Shown here: positions 1 to 6,660 of the stretch, one piece after another | How positions within the stretch are numbered: the first letter of the stretch is position 1 | Layout: every line of letters starts with the position of its first letter | Origin: an uncultured Lachnospiraceae bacterium | Lineage (GTDB): Bacteria; Bacillota; Clostridia; Lachnospirales; Lachnospiraceae | Length of the DNA stretch: 6,680 bases | Direction of reading: 5' to 3' | Assembly (NCBI GenBank): GCA_902803625.1 | Contig: CADCQV010000004.1 | Coordinates: 1 to 6,680, forward strand | Program-made: the position numbers and the translations under genes | The notes under the pieces: generated by a model | Database searches by the model: none | Seen by the model: the letters and a program-made list of their open reading frames with translations, nothing else | Told to the model about the DNA's origin: nothing

Positions 1-195
1 AAGGGTCTCGGAGAAATGGATGCACAGCAGCTCTGGGAGACCACACTGGATCCCGACAGGCGGCTCCTTAAGCAGGTAAATATCGATGATGCAAGGATGG
101 CTTCATCCGTAACCGAGCTCCTGATGGGGAATGATGTTCCGCCGAGAAAGGAGTTTATATATTCCCACGCACTGGATGCGGAGCTGGATATCTGA
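1..195 (+). CDS. parE: Type IIA DNA topoisomerase subunit B, C-terminal fragment (ParE/GyrB family)
   Basis: This is the last 64 codons of a gene that begins before the window; it reads in frame from base 1 to a TGA at 193-195. The translated start, KGLGEMDAQQLWETTLDP, is the signature of the C-terminal TOPRIM-adjacent region of ParE and GyrB, where the family has YKGLGEM followed by QLWETTMDP. The end, LDI, is also typical of both. The B subunit carries the ATPase and TOPRIM domains and works with the A subunit encoded next door to pass one DNA duplex through another. ParE rather than GyrB is inferred from the neighbouring A subunit, which has no GyrA box; the fragment itself cannot separate the two. 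Family assignment is very sure, the symbol less so. Confidence 0.88.
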   Translation, partial: KGLGEMDAQQLWETTLDPDRRLLKQVNIDDARMASSVTELLMGNDVPPRKEFIYSHALDAELDI

Positions 196-258
196 AGAAA
201 GAAGGAGCTTTTCAAAAACTATACGGGAACAGATCCTGAATGCCAAAGGAAAAGATAA
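196..258 (+). promoter_or_regulatory. parE-parC spacer with the parC ribosome site and an unused upstream SD-like site
   Basis: This 63-base spacer is the longest gap inside the gene cluster. AAAGGA at 245-250 lies 8 bases before the parC ATG at 259 and is the likely ribosome site. An in-frame TAA at 256-258 directly precedes the ATG, so the gene cannot start further upstream in this frame. A second, stronger Shine-Dalgarno-like AAGGAG at 202-207 has no ATG, GTG or TTG at a usable distance. I see no clear -35/-10 pair and no hairpin with a T-run, so transcription most likely continues from the upstream gene. Confidence 0.55.
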
Positions 259-2511
259 ATGTCGTCAAAGATCAAGGAACAGATAATCGGAACCGAATAT
301 TCCGAGATAATGCAGAAAAACTATATTGATTACGCCATGTCGGTAATAGTGTCAAGGGCACTTCCGGACGTAAGGGACGGCTTAAAGCCTGTTCAGAGAC
401 GAACCCTTTATGATATGAGTGAGCTGAATATCCGCCATGACAGACCTTACAGGAAGTGTGCGAGGATAGTCGGAGATACCATGGGTAAGTACCATCCCCA
501 CGGGGACAGCTCCATATACGATTCTCTGGTGGTTATGGCCCAGGACTTTAAGAAGGGCCAGATTTTGATAGACGGGCACGGGAACTTCGGCTCCATAGAG
601 GGGGACGGTGCAGCCGCAATGCGTTATACGGAGGCAAGGCTCCATAAGATCACCGAGGATGCCTTTTTGTCCGACCTTGACAAGAATACCGTGGATTTCG
701 TACCGAATTTTGATGAGACCGAGCGTGAGCCCGAGGTTCTGCCGGTAAAGATCCCGAATTTCCTTATTAACGGGTCGGAGGGTATTGCCGTTGGAATGGC
801 TACTTCCACGCCTCCACATAATCTAAGGGAAGTCATTGAGGCCGAAAAGGCATATCTTAAAAATGAAGATATCACCACGGAAGAACTCCTCGAATACATA
901 AAGGGCCCGGATTTCCCGACCGGCGGTATAGTCGTCAATAAGGATGATCTGAAGGATATTTACGAAAAGGGCGAGGGAAAGATAAAGCTCCGCGGCAGGG
1001 TCATAGTAGAGGATGTAAAGGGCGGAAAGCAGAATCTCGTGGTTACCGAGATTCCCTACACCATGATAGGTGCCGGCATAGGGAAATTTATGTCGGATGT
1101 GGCCTCTCTGGTGGAAAGCCGGAAAACCGCCGACATAGCCGACATCTCAAACCAGTCCGACAAAGAGGGAACCCGGATCGTCATAGAATTAAAAAAGGGA
1201 GCCGATCCTGAGAATATAAAGAATCTTTTGTACCAGAAAACAAGGCTTGAGGATACCTTCGGAGTAAATATGCTCTCGGTATGCCACGGGAGACCTGAAA
1301 CACTGGGATTAAAGGAGATACTTGCATCCCATGCGGGATTTTTATATGAGATAAATACCCGGAAATATACCGAGCTCTTAAGGAAGGACAGGGAAAAGAG
1401 AGAGGTCGAGGAGGGTCTCATAAAAGCGGTTGATGTTATTGATATCATCATTGCGGCTCTGAGAGGTTCAAAGAGCAGGGCAGATGCCGTTGAATGCCTG
1501 ATGACCGGAAATACGGAAAAAATAAAGTTCAGGAGAGAAGAGGATGCACTTCTTGCCCAGAACTTTGCATTTACCGAGAGACAGGCAAATGCCATACTCG
1601 ATATGAGGCTTCACCGGCTGATAGGTCTGGAGATAGAAGCACTTTTACGTGAGCATGACGAGACATTGAAGCGTATTTCCGAATATGAGGATCTTCTTAA
1701 CCACTCCGAATCCATGAAAAAAGCCATAATAAAGGATCTTGACAGGTATTCAAAGGAATTCGGCAGGGACAGGAAAACCGAGATCATCAATGCCGGAGCA
1801 GCCGTATTTGAAGAAAAGCCAATTGAAGAAACGGACGTGTACTTCCTTATGGACCGTTTCGGATATGCACATACCGTGGATACTGCAACCTTTGAAAGAA
1901 ATGAGGAGGCAGCGAAGTCTGAGAATAAATACTGTATACCCGTTAAGAATACCGGGCGGATCATGCTCTTTACCGCTGCCGGACAGGCACATCTTATCAA
2001 GGTACTCGATGTACCGCATGGAAAATTCAGGGATAAGGGAAAGCCCATTGACAATATCAGTAATTTTGACAGCACAAAAGAAGAGATAGTATTTATAGAA
2101 GACCTTGATAAAATAATACGTATGAAGCTCCTCTTTCTTACAAAAAAGGCCTTTGGGAAGATGGTGGACGGAAGCGAATTTGATGTGTTAAAGAGAAGTG
2201 TTGCAGCAACCAATCTTTCGGAGGGTGACGGGATAATACTTATCTCACCGGTCACGGACGAAACCAGACAGATACTTCTTCAGAGTAAAAAGGGCTTCTT
2301 CCTGCGCTTTGCCCTGGAAGAGATACCTGAAAAGAAAAAGGGCGCCGTCGGAGTACGGACTATGAAGCTCTCGGAGGGAGATTCCCTTGAAAACGCATAT
2401 CTTATGAACTATGCGGATGAGCGTACTATTGAATATAAGGGTATTGACCTGCCCTTAACCTATGTCAAAAACACCCACAGAGATACGAAGGGCACAAAGA
2501 TAAGAGTATGA
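259..2511 (+). CDS. parC: DNA topoisomerase IV subunit A (ParC-like; GyrA/ParC family)
   Basis: A 750-residue DNA cleavage and rejoining subunit of a type IIA topoisomerase, cytoplasmic, expected to pair with the B subunit ending at 195. The N-terminal block YAMSVIVSRALPDVRDGLKP (residues 25-44) is diagnostic of the family. The KYHPHGDSSIYD stretch (77-88) is the quinolone-determining region, with Ser84 and Asp88 as in susceptible enzymes. The active-site tyrosine is Tyr123 in AAMRYTEARL, with Arg122 beside it. Ile176 in GSEGIAVGMAT matches the DNA-bending isoleucine. A coiled-coil tower and exit gate follow to about residue 500, then a beta-pinwheel from about 515 with repeated blade motifs (KGKPIDNI, KGAVGVRTMKL). 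I find no QRRGGKG-type GyrA box at the start of the pinwheel, which favours topoisomerase IV (decatenation, relaxation) over gyrase; the core otherwise looks GyrA-like. The start at 259 is fixed by a stop codon directly upstream. The 3' end overlaps rsmD by four bases. Confidence 0.93.
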   Translation: MSSKIKEQIIGTEYSEIMQKNYIDYAMSVIVSRALPDVRDGLKPVQRRTLYDMSELNIRHDRPYRKCARIVGDTMGKYHPHGDSSIYDSLVVMAQDFKKGQILIDGHGNFGSIEGDGAAAMRYTEARLHKITEDAFLSDLDKNTVDFVPNFDETEREPEVLPVKIPNFLINGSEGIAVGMATSTPPHNLREVIEAEKAYLKNEDITTEELLEYIKGPDFPTGGIVVNKDDLKDIYEKGEGKIKLRGRVIVEDVKGGKQNLVVTEIPYTMIGAGIGKFMSDVASLVESRKTADIADISNQSDKEGTRIVIELKKGADPENIKNLLYQKTRLEDTFGVNMLSVCHGRPETLGLKEILASHAGFLYEINTRKYTELLRKDREKREVEEGLIKAVDVIDIIIAALRGSKSRADAVECLMTGNTEKIKFRREEDALLAQNFAFTERQANAILDMRLHRLIGLEIEALLREHDETLKRISEYEDLLNHSESMKKAIIKDLDRYSKEFGRDRKTEIINAGAAVFEEKPIEETDVYFLMDRFGYAHTVDTATFERNEEAAKSENKYCIPVKNTGRIMLFTAAGQAHLIKVLDVPHGKFRDKGKPIDNISNFDSTKEEIVFIEDLDKIIRMKLLFLTKKAFGKMVDGSEFDVLKRSVAATNLSEGDGIILISPVTDETRQILLQSKKGFFLRFALEEIPEKKKGAVGVRTMKLSEGDSLENAYLMNYADERTIEYKGIDLPLTYVKNTHRDTKGTKIRV

Positions 2512-3059
2512 GAGTCATAGCAGGAAGTGCAAGGAGACTGCCGTTAAAAACCCTTGAAGGGCTCGAAACGAGACCGACCCAGGACATAATAAAAGAGACG
2601 CTTTTCAATGTGATCCAGATGCGGGTTCCGGGAAGCAGGTTCTTAGATCTCTTTTCCGGAAGCGGTGCCATAGGGATTGAGGCGCTGTCCCGTGGAGCCA
2701 GTGAAGCATATTTTGTTGAGCAGAACAGGAAGGCTGCGGCCATTATCAGGGAAAATCTGGAATTTACCCGTCTTTCCGACAGGGGACAGCTTTTCACCAT
2801 GGATGTAATGATCGCCCTTAACCGCTTTGAAGAAAAAGGAATATTTGATATAATCCATATGGACCCTCCATATGAAAGCGATTTAGAGAAAAACGTGCTT
2901 GAATACTTAAGCTCATCAACTATCGTCGGAGAGGATACTCTCATTATAGTCGAAGCTTCAAAAAAGACCGACCTTTCCTATACGGAGGATTTGGGGTATA
3001 TTATTGAGAAGGACAAGCTGTATAAGCATAACCGTCATCTGTTTCTTAAAAGAGGTTAA
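2508..3059 (+). CDS. rsmD: 16S rRNA (guanine(966)-N(2))-methyltransferase RsmD
   Basis: A 183-residue S-adenosylmethionine-dependent methyltransferase, the usual size for RsmD, which methylates N2 of G966 of 16S rRNA in the assembling 30S subunit. The start MRVIAGSARRLPL and the TRPTQDIIKETLFN segment (residues 21-34) are characteristic of the family. Motif I, the SAM-binding loop, is FLDLFSGSGAIGIEALSRGA (45-64). The acidic residue closing the next strand is Glu71 in YFVEQN. The catalytic motif IV DPPY is at 119-122, typical of N-methyltransferases acting on exocyclic amines. The ATG overlaps the parC stop in an ATGA arrangement and only a weak purine stretch precedes it, so translation probably depends on ribosomes finishing parC. 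The rsmD-coaD order is common in Firmicutes. Assignment is secure. Confidence 0.95.
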   Translation: MRVIAGSARRLPLKTLEGLETRPTQDIIKETLFNVIQMRVPGSRFLDLFSGSGAIGIEALSRGASEAYFVEQNRKAAAIIRENLEFTRLSDRGQLFTMDVMIALNRFEEKGIFDIIHMDPPYESDLEKNVLEYLSSSTIVGEDTLIIVEASKKTDLSYTEDLGYIIEKDKLYKHNRHLFLKRG

Positions 3060-3067
3060 TTGGCTTT

Positions 3068-3577
3068 ATGAGTAATGCGGTTTATCCGGGTTCCTTTGAT
3101 CCGGTAACCAAGGGACATCTGGATATCATAAGAAGAGCAGCAAAAATGTTTGATCGTCTCACGGTCAGCGTTCTCAACAATTCGGACAAGAGTCCGTTGT
3201 TTTCCGCTGAGGAACGTGTTAATATGTTACGCGTGATCTGTAGGGATATTCCGAATGTGGAGATAGATTCCTTTTCCGGTCTTACAGCGGAATATGCGAA
3301 GAAAAGCGGTACAGATGTCATAATAAGGGGCCTTAGAGCCGTGACCGATTTCGAGTACGAGCTGCAGATGGCCCAGACAAACAGGAAGATACTGCCGAGT
3401 CTCGATACGGTTTTTCTCACCACCAGCCTGGAATATGCATATCTTTCCTCATCAATAGTGCGTGAGGTGGCTTCCTACGGAGGGGATATCAGTGAATTTG
3501 TAACCCCTGAGGTGGCGGAAGAGGTATATAAAAAATTAAAAGACTGTCAGCTTGAAAACAGTAAGAGGAAGTACTAA
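3068..3577 (+). CDS. coaD: Pantetheine-phosphate adenylyltransferase (phosphopantetheine adenylyltransferase)
   Basis: A 169-residue nucleotidyltransferase that transfers AMP from ATP to 4'-phosphopantetheine to give dephospho-CoA, the penultimate step of coenzyme A synthesis in the cytoplasm. The opening YPGSFDPVTKGHLDIIRRA (residues 6-24) contains the TKGH version of the T/HxGH ATP-binding motif (14-17). IIRGLRAVTDFEYELQMA (85-102) is the conserved substrate-site segment, and YLSSSIVRE (125-133) is the ISSSxVR-type ATP-binding motif. The protein is about ten residues longer than the E. coli enzyme because of a short polar tail (KDCQLENSKRKY). An AAAAGAGG at 3048-3055, inside the end of rsmD, is the likely ribosome site. 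The eight-base gap from rsmD and the one-base overlap with the next gene indicate co-translation within an operon. Confidence 0.97.
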   Translation: MSNAVYPGSFDPVTKGHLDIIRRAAKMFDRLTVSVLNNSDKSPLFSAEERVNMLRVICRDIPNVEIDSFSGLTAEYAKKSGTDVIIRGLRAVTDFEYELQMAQTNRKILPSLDTVFLTTSLEYAYLSSSIVREVASYGGDISEFVTPEVAEEVYKKLKDCQLENSKRKY

Positions 3578-4413
3578 TGGTTAGTAAGATTGAACAGATA
3601 ATCGAGGAAATGGAAGAGCTTATCGACGGCTGCAAGTATGCAACCTTTTCAAGCACCAAGATACTGGTGGACAAGGAAGAGATAGACGAGCTTCTTCATG
3701 AGCTGAAAACGCACACTCCTGACGAGATCATGCGCTGTCAGAAGATCATCAGCAATAAGGAGGCCATTCTTGCGGACGCACACGCAAAAGCCGATGAGCT
3801 CGTGAAAAAGGCCCAGGATTTCTCGGACCAGATGGTGAGTCAGCATGAGATAATGCAGCAGGCCTATGCCCAGGCAGGAGAGATAGTAAAGCAGGCAAAT
3901 CTCCAGGCTCAGGAGATAATGGGTACTGCTTCGGTGCAGGCTGAAAATATCCAGTCATCAGCCATTCAGTATACTGACGATTCACTTGCGAATATACAGC
4001 AGATACTCATGGCTTCCATTCAGGAAACACAGGATAATAATAATAATCTTATAAATTCACTTTCACAGATATTAAGTGTTGTAAATGCAAACCGCGCCGA
4101 GCTTCATCCCGAAGAGGAGGAGCTTGCGAGGAATGCCGCCATTGCAGAGAGAGCGGAGGCTGAGAGGCTTATGAACGCTGCCCAGAATCCCCCCGCTGAG
4201 GCGCTGCCTTCTTATGCGGAAGGGGCTCCCCAGGCCGCTCCGGCTCCCCTTACTTCATCGGTAAATACTGTTCAGGCTCCTGCAGCTTCGCAGTCGCCGG
4301 CCGATACGGCAAAGAGTCCTGCAGATACTACAGAGGCTCTTCCTTCTGCAAAGAACTCGGGAAGGAAGTTTAAGGGCGGTGTATCAAAGGCAATACTGGA
4401 AGCAGAGGAATGA
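3577..4413 (+). CDS. Coiled-coil protein of unknown function with Pro/Ala/Ser-rich C-terminal tail ('ATPase'/DivIVA-like family)
   Basis: A 278-residue protein of unassigned function. Residues 1-60 are charged and helical and include the segment STKILVDKEEIDELLHEL. From about 60 to 195 there is a long alanine- and glutamine-rich helix with regularly spaced small residues (HAKADELVKKAQ, QAGEIVKQANLQAQEI), the pattern that gets such proteins labelled 'ATPase', ATP synthase subunit B/H-like or DivIVA-like. No Walker A or B motif is visible, so 'ATPase' should not be taken literally. Residues about 200-262 form a Pro/Ala/Ser/Thr-rich, probably disordered linker with a tandem SPADTAK/SPADTTE repeat (240-253). 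The protein ends in a basic-then-acidic tail, KFKGGVSKAILEAEE. There is no signal peptide or membrane segment. A four-asparagine run (154-157) is encoded by AAT repeats. The ATG shares one base with the coaD stop (TAATG) and AAGAGGAAG at 3563-3571 is a good ribosome site. From memory, proteins of this type occur beside coaD in related Clostridia. A structural or cell-division scaffold role is only a guess. Confidence 0.85.
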   Translation: MVSKIEQIIEEMEELIDGCKYATFSSTKILVDKEEIDELLHELKTHTPDEIMRCQKIISNKEAILADAHAKADELVKKAQDFSDQMVSQHEIMQQAYAQAGEIVKQANLQAQEIMGTASVQAENIQSSAIQYTDDSLANIQQILMASIQETQDNNNNLINSLSQILSVVNANRAELHPEEEELARNAAIAERAEAERLMNAAQNPPAEALPSYAEGAPQAAPAPLTSSVNTVQAPAASQSPADTAKSPADTTEALPSAKNSGRKFKGGVSKAILEAEE

Positions 4414-4427
4414 GGTAAAAAGTTAAT

Positions 4428-5882
4428 ATGGCTGTTCTTTCCGATCTGGAACCGAAGGAAGTATTTAAGTATTTTGAAGAGATAAGTATGATACCAAGGG
4501 GCTCGCACAATACCTCCGGCATATCATCTTATCTCTATAAATTTGCCCTTGACCATGGCTTTAAGGCAAGGCAGGACGATATGGGAAACGTGGTGGTCTT
4601 TGTTCCGGCCACACCCGGATATGAGGAAAAGAAACCTGTTATCCTTCAGGGACATATGGATATGGTCTGTGAAAAGGCTTCCGACTCAAAGCATGATTTT
4701 ACCAGGGATCCGCTGGATCTTCGTGTTATGGATGATGAGATCTTTGCCGGAGGAACGACTCTCGGCGGAGACAACGGGATCGCACTTGCCTATGCACTGG
4801 CTGCTGCAACCGATAAGGAGCTTAAGCATCCGGCTCTGGAGCTCATCTTTACCGTGGATGAGGAGGTGGGCATGGAGGGTGCTGTTTTCCTCGACACCTC
4901 CGATCTCAAGGCCGCATACATGCTGAATCTTGATACCGAGGATGAGGGTGAGATAGTCACCAGCTCTGCAGGAGGCTTGAATGCGGTAATGTCCGTCCCC
5001 GTCAAGTATAAGAAAATGTCCGGGGAGGAGTATAAGATCGTAATAAGCGGCCTTAAGGGCGGCCATTCCGGTACCGAAATCGACCGCTATCACGCAAATG
5101 CCATCATCATAATGGGACGACTGCTTCATTTTCTAAGGTCAAAGGAGCTGGAATTCTTTGTCACGGGCCTTGACGGCGGCCTTATGAACAATGCGATCCC
5201 CAGGGATGCGGACTGCGACCTCCTTCTTTCAAAGGAGGATATGGACAGGTTTGAAGGTCTTATAGGTGAATTTGAAAGCACCATAAAGAATGAGTACCGG
5301 GCAAATGAAAATAATATAATGATCTACTGTGACCATAAGGGTACGGCGGAAAAGGAAGTCCTTCATAAGAAGCATCAGGAAAGGGTAATTTTTCTCTTGA
5401 ACACCGTTCCGGACGGGGTACAGAGAATGAGCCAGGAGGAGGCCACAAAGGGTCTTGTTGAAACCTCACTGAATAACGGGATAATGAGGCTTACGGAAAA
5501 GGAATTTTATTTAAATGCTTCTGTAAGGAGCTCCATTTCCTCCGCAAAGCAGGCTCTCTCCGACAAGCTAAAGTATCTGACCGAGACCATAGGCGGTCAT
5601 TATGAAGCAAGCGGGGATTATCCGGCCTGGGAATTCAATGATGATTCCTATCTCTTAAAAAAGACCATGGAGGTTTTTAAGTCCCAGTACGGGTATGAGC
5701 CGAAGGTCGTAGGTATTCACGCCGGTATCGAATGCGGCATTTTCTATGAGAAGATGCCGGGTCTCGACATCATCTCCATCGGACCCGAGATGGAAGGCGT
5801 ACACACTCCCCAGGAAAAGCTCTATATTGGATCGGTGAAAAGGACCTGGGAGCTTATAAAGGGTATTCTGGAAGATCTTTAA
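4428..5882 (+). CDS. pepD: Aminoacyl-histidine dipeptidase, PepD-like (peptidase family M20)
   Basis: A 484-residue zinc metallopeptidase, nearly the same length as E. coli PepD (485), expected to hydrolyse Xaa-His and other dipeptides in the cytoplasm. Similarity to PepD runs end to end: SMIPRGSHN near the start, LQGHMDMVCEK (residues 73-83), HDFTRDPLDL, GTTLGGDNGIALA (109-121), DEEVGMEGA (144-152), GLKGGHSGTEI, VETSLNNG and HAGIECGIF. Predicted metal ligands are His76, Asp115, Glu146, Asp169 and His459 (in GVHTPQEKLYI). Asp78 and the general base Glu145 are also present, so the enzyme should be active. No signal peptide is seen. GAGGT at 4412-4416 serves as ribosome site and overlaps the stop of the preceding gene, 14 bases upstream. 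The stop codon overlaps the next ATG. The symbol reflects family membership; the exact peptide preference is not deducible. Confidence 0.93.
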   Translation: MAVLSDLEPKEVFKYFEEISMIPRGSHNTSGISSYLYKFALDHGFKARQDDMGNVVVFVPATPGYEEKKPVILQGHMDMVCEKASDSKHDFTRDPLDLRVMDDEIFAGGTTLGGDNGIALAYALAAATDKELKHPALELIFTVDEEVGMEGAVFLDTSDLKAAYMLNLDTEDEGEIVTSSAGGLNAVMSVPVKYKKMSGEEYKIVISGLKGGHSGTEIDRYHANAIIIMGRLLHFLRSKELEFFVTGLDGGLMNNAIPRDADCDLLLSKEDMDRFEGLIGEFESTIKNEYRANENNIMIYCDHKGTAEKEVLHKKHQERVIFLLNTVPDGVQRMSQEEATKGLVETSLNNGIMRLTEKEFYLNASVRSSISSAKQALSDKLKYLTETIGGHYEASGDYPAWEFNDDSYLLKKTMEVFKSQYGYEPKVVGIHAGIECGIFYEKMPGLDIISIGPEMEGVHTPQEKLYIGSVKRTWELIKGILEDL

Positions 5883-6538
5883 TGGGTATAAAGCTTGAAA
5901 ATATAGATGCGGCGCTTTTCGATATGGATGGCACCCTTGTAGACTCTATGTGGATGTGGGCTGAAATTGACAGGGAAATGATGGAAAAAAGGGGTATTCC
6001 CTTTGACAGACATTTCCAGATAGAGATCGAGGGCATGTCCTATAACCAGACAGTTGCCTACATGAAGGAAAGATTCGGTCTGAAAGACAGTATCGATGAG
6101 ATAAAGGCTGAGATCAATGATCTCGCCATGGAAAAATATGAATTTGAGGTAACATATAAACCCGGAGCCCTGGATTTCCTTAAGGAATGCAGGAAGGCAG
6201 GTATCAAGTGCGGTATGTCCACCAGTAACAGTGAGGAGCTTTTATCAGCCTGTGAGAGGAACCTGCATTTTATGGAGTATTTCCAATCAGTCCGGACTAC
6301 GAACGAAGTAGAGAACAGTAAGCCTTTTCCGGACTGCTATCTTTTGAATGCCGGGGATCTCAGGGTCGAACCCTCCCGCTGTGTTGTTTTCGAGGATATC
6401 ATTCCGGGCATCCGTGCCGGAATAGCCGCAGGGATGCGCGTATATGCGGTCAAGGATGATTATTCCGTCCCGGTTGAGGATGAAAAGAGAAGGCTTTCGG
6501 ACGGCTTCATTTCTGATTTCAGAGAGCTCATAATATGA
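5882..6538 (+). CDS. HAD-superfamily phosphatase (beta-phosphoglucomutase-like subfamily)
   Basis: A 218-residue cytoplasmic phosphatase or phosphomutase of the haloacid dehalogenase superfamily. Motif I is FDMDGTLVDS (residues 13-22), with nucleophile Asp14 and acid/base Asp16. Motif II is MSTSN (112-116), motif III lysine is Lys147 in NSKPFPD, and motif IV is FEDIIPGIRAGIAAGM (170-185), with Glu171-Asp172 binding magnesium. The insertion between motif I and about residue 90 is a helical C1-type cap, here unusually rich in Trp and Met at its start (MWMWAEID). All catalytic residues are present. The substrate cannot be read from sequence; sugar phosphates are usual for relatives, and a general housecleaning phosphatase is equally possible. 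GGAAGA at 5870-5875 is the ribosome site, and the ATG shares one base with the pepD stop (TAATG), implying coupling. It is the last recognisable gene before the structured 3' region. Confidence 0.92.
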   Translation: MGIKLENIDAALFDMDGTLVDSMWMWAEIDREMMEKRGIPFDRHFQIEIEGMSYNQTVAYMKERFGLKDSIDEIKAEINDLAMEKYEFEVTYKPGALDFLKECRKAGIKCGMSTSNSEELLSACERNLHFMEYFQSVRTTNEVENSKPFPDCYLLNAGDLRVEPSRCVVFEDIIPGIRAGIAAGMRVYAVKDDYSVPVEDEKRRLSDGFISDFRELII

Positions 6539-6543
6539 TTAAA

Positions 6544-6605
6544 GCGCCAAAAGTAATTGTCACCACACAAGAAAAGCTTGTGGTGGGGACAATTACTTTG
6601 GGCGC
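6544..6605 (+). repeat. Long near-perfect inverted repeat (hairpin 1) just after the HAD phosphatase gene
   Basis: The arms are 6544-6571 and 6577-6605, with a five-base loop AAAAG (6572-6576). I count 26 Watson-Crick pairs, one single-base bulge (G6583) and two A-G mismatches (6562/6587 and 6549/6600). It starts six bases after the HAD stop codon. The 3' arm is followed by ACCCC, not a T-run, so it is not a standard intrinsic terminator on the + strand. On the - strand the stem would be followed only by TTTAAT, a weak tract. It may protect the operon's mRNA 3' end, or form one half of a larger structured or mobile element together with the adjoining hairpin. Confidence 0.9.
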
Positions 6606-6660
6606 ACCCCTACACGAGCATGAAGTGGGGAAGGGGCCCCGCGAAATGCGAGTGTGGGGT
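6606..6660 (+). repeat. Interrupted inverted repeat (hairpin 2) with symmetric purine internal loops
   Basis: It begins at the base after hairpin 1. Paired blocks are 6606-6610 with 6656-6660, 6612-6615 with 6652-6655, 6618-6621 with 6646-6649, and 6625-6630 with 6637-6642 (one G-U pair at 6626/6641). The loop is AAGGGG (6631-6636) and U6611 is bulged. Between blocks lie a GA/GA internal loop (6616-6617 opposite 6650-6651) and a GAA/GAA internal loop (6622-6624 opposite 6643-6645). Such facing GA steps commonly form sheared G-A pairs in RNA. The symmetry is hard to attribute to chance and suggests a folded RNA or a single-stranded DNA hairpin. I do not recognise the family. Confidence 0.75.

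Noticed and set aside
1056..2255. Long antisense open frames within the topoisomerase A gene (1056-1595 and 1611-2255, - strand)
   Set aside because: They lie wholly inside a well-supported conserved gene, have no ribosome site I could recognise, and give translations rich in Ser/Phe/Ile typical of antisense shadows.
4036..4047. AAT trinucleotide run as a possible phase-variation tract
   Set aside because: Only four AAT units, and a trinucleotide change would alter asparagine number without shifting the frame, so it cannot switch the gene off.
5045..5185. Two similar GC-rich short palindromic stretches in pepD (near 5049-5064 and 5165-5182)
   Set aside because: They encode the conserved GLKGGHSG and GLDGGLMN segments, and the similarity follows from repeated Gly-Leu-Gly-Gly coding rather than a nucleic-acid element.
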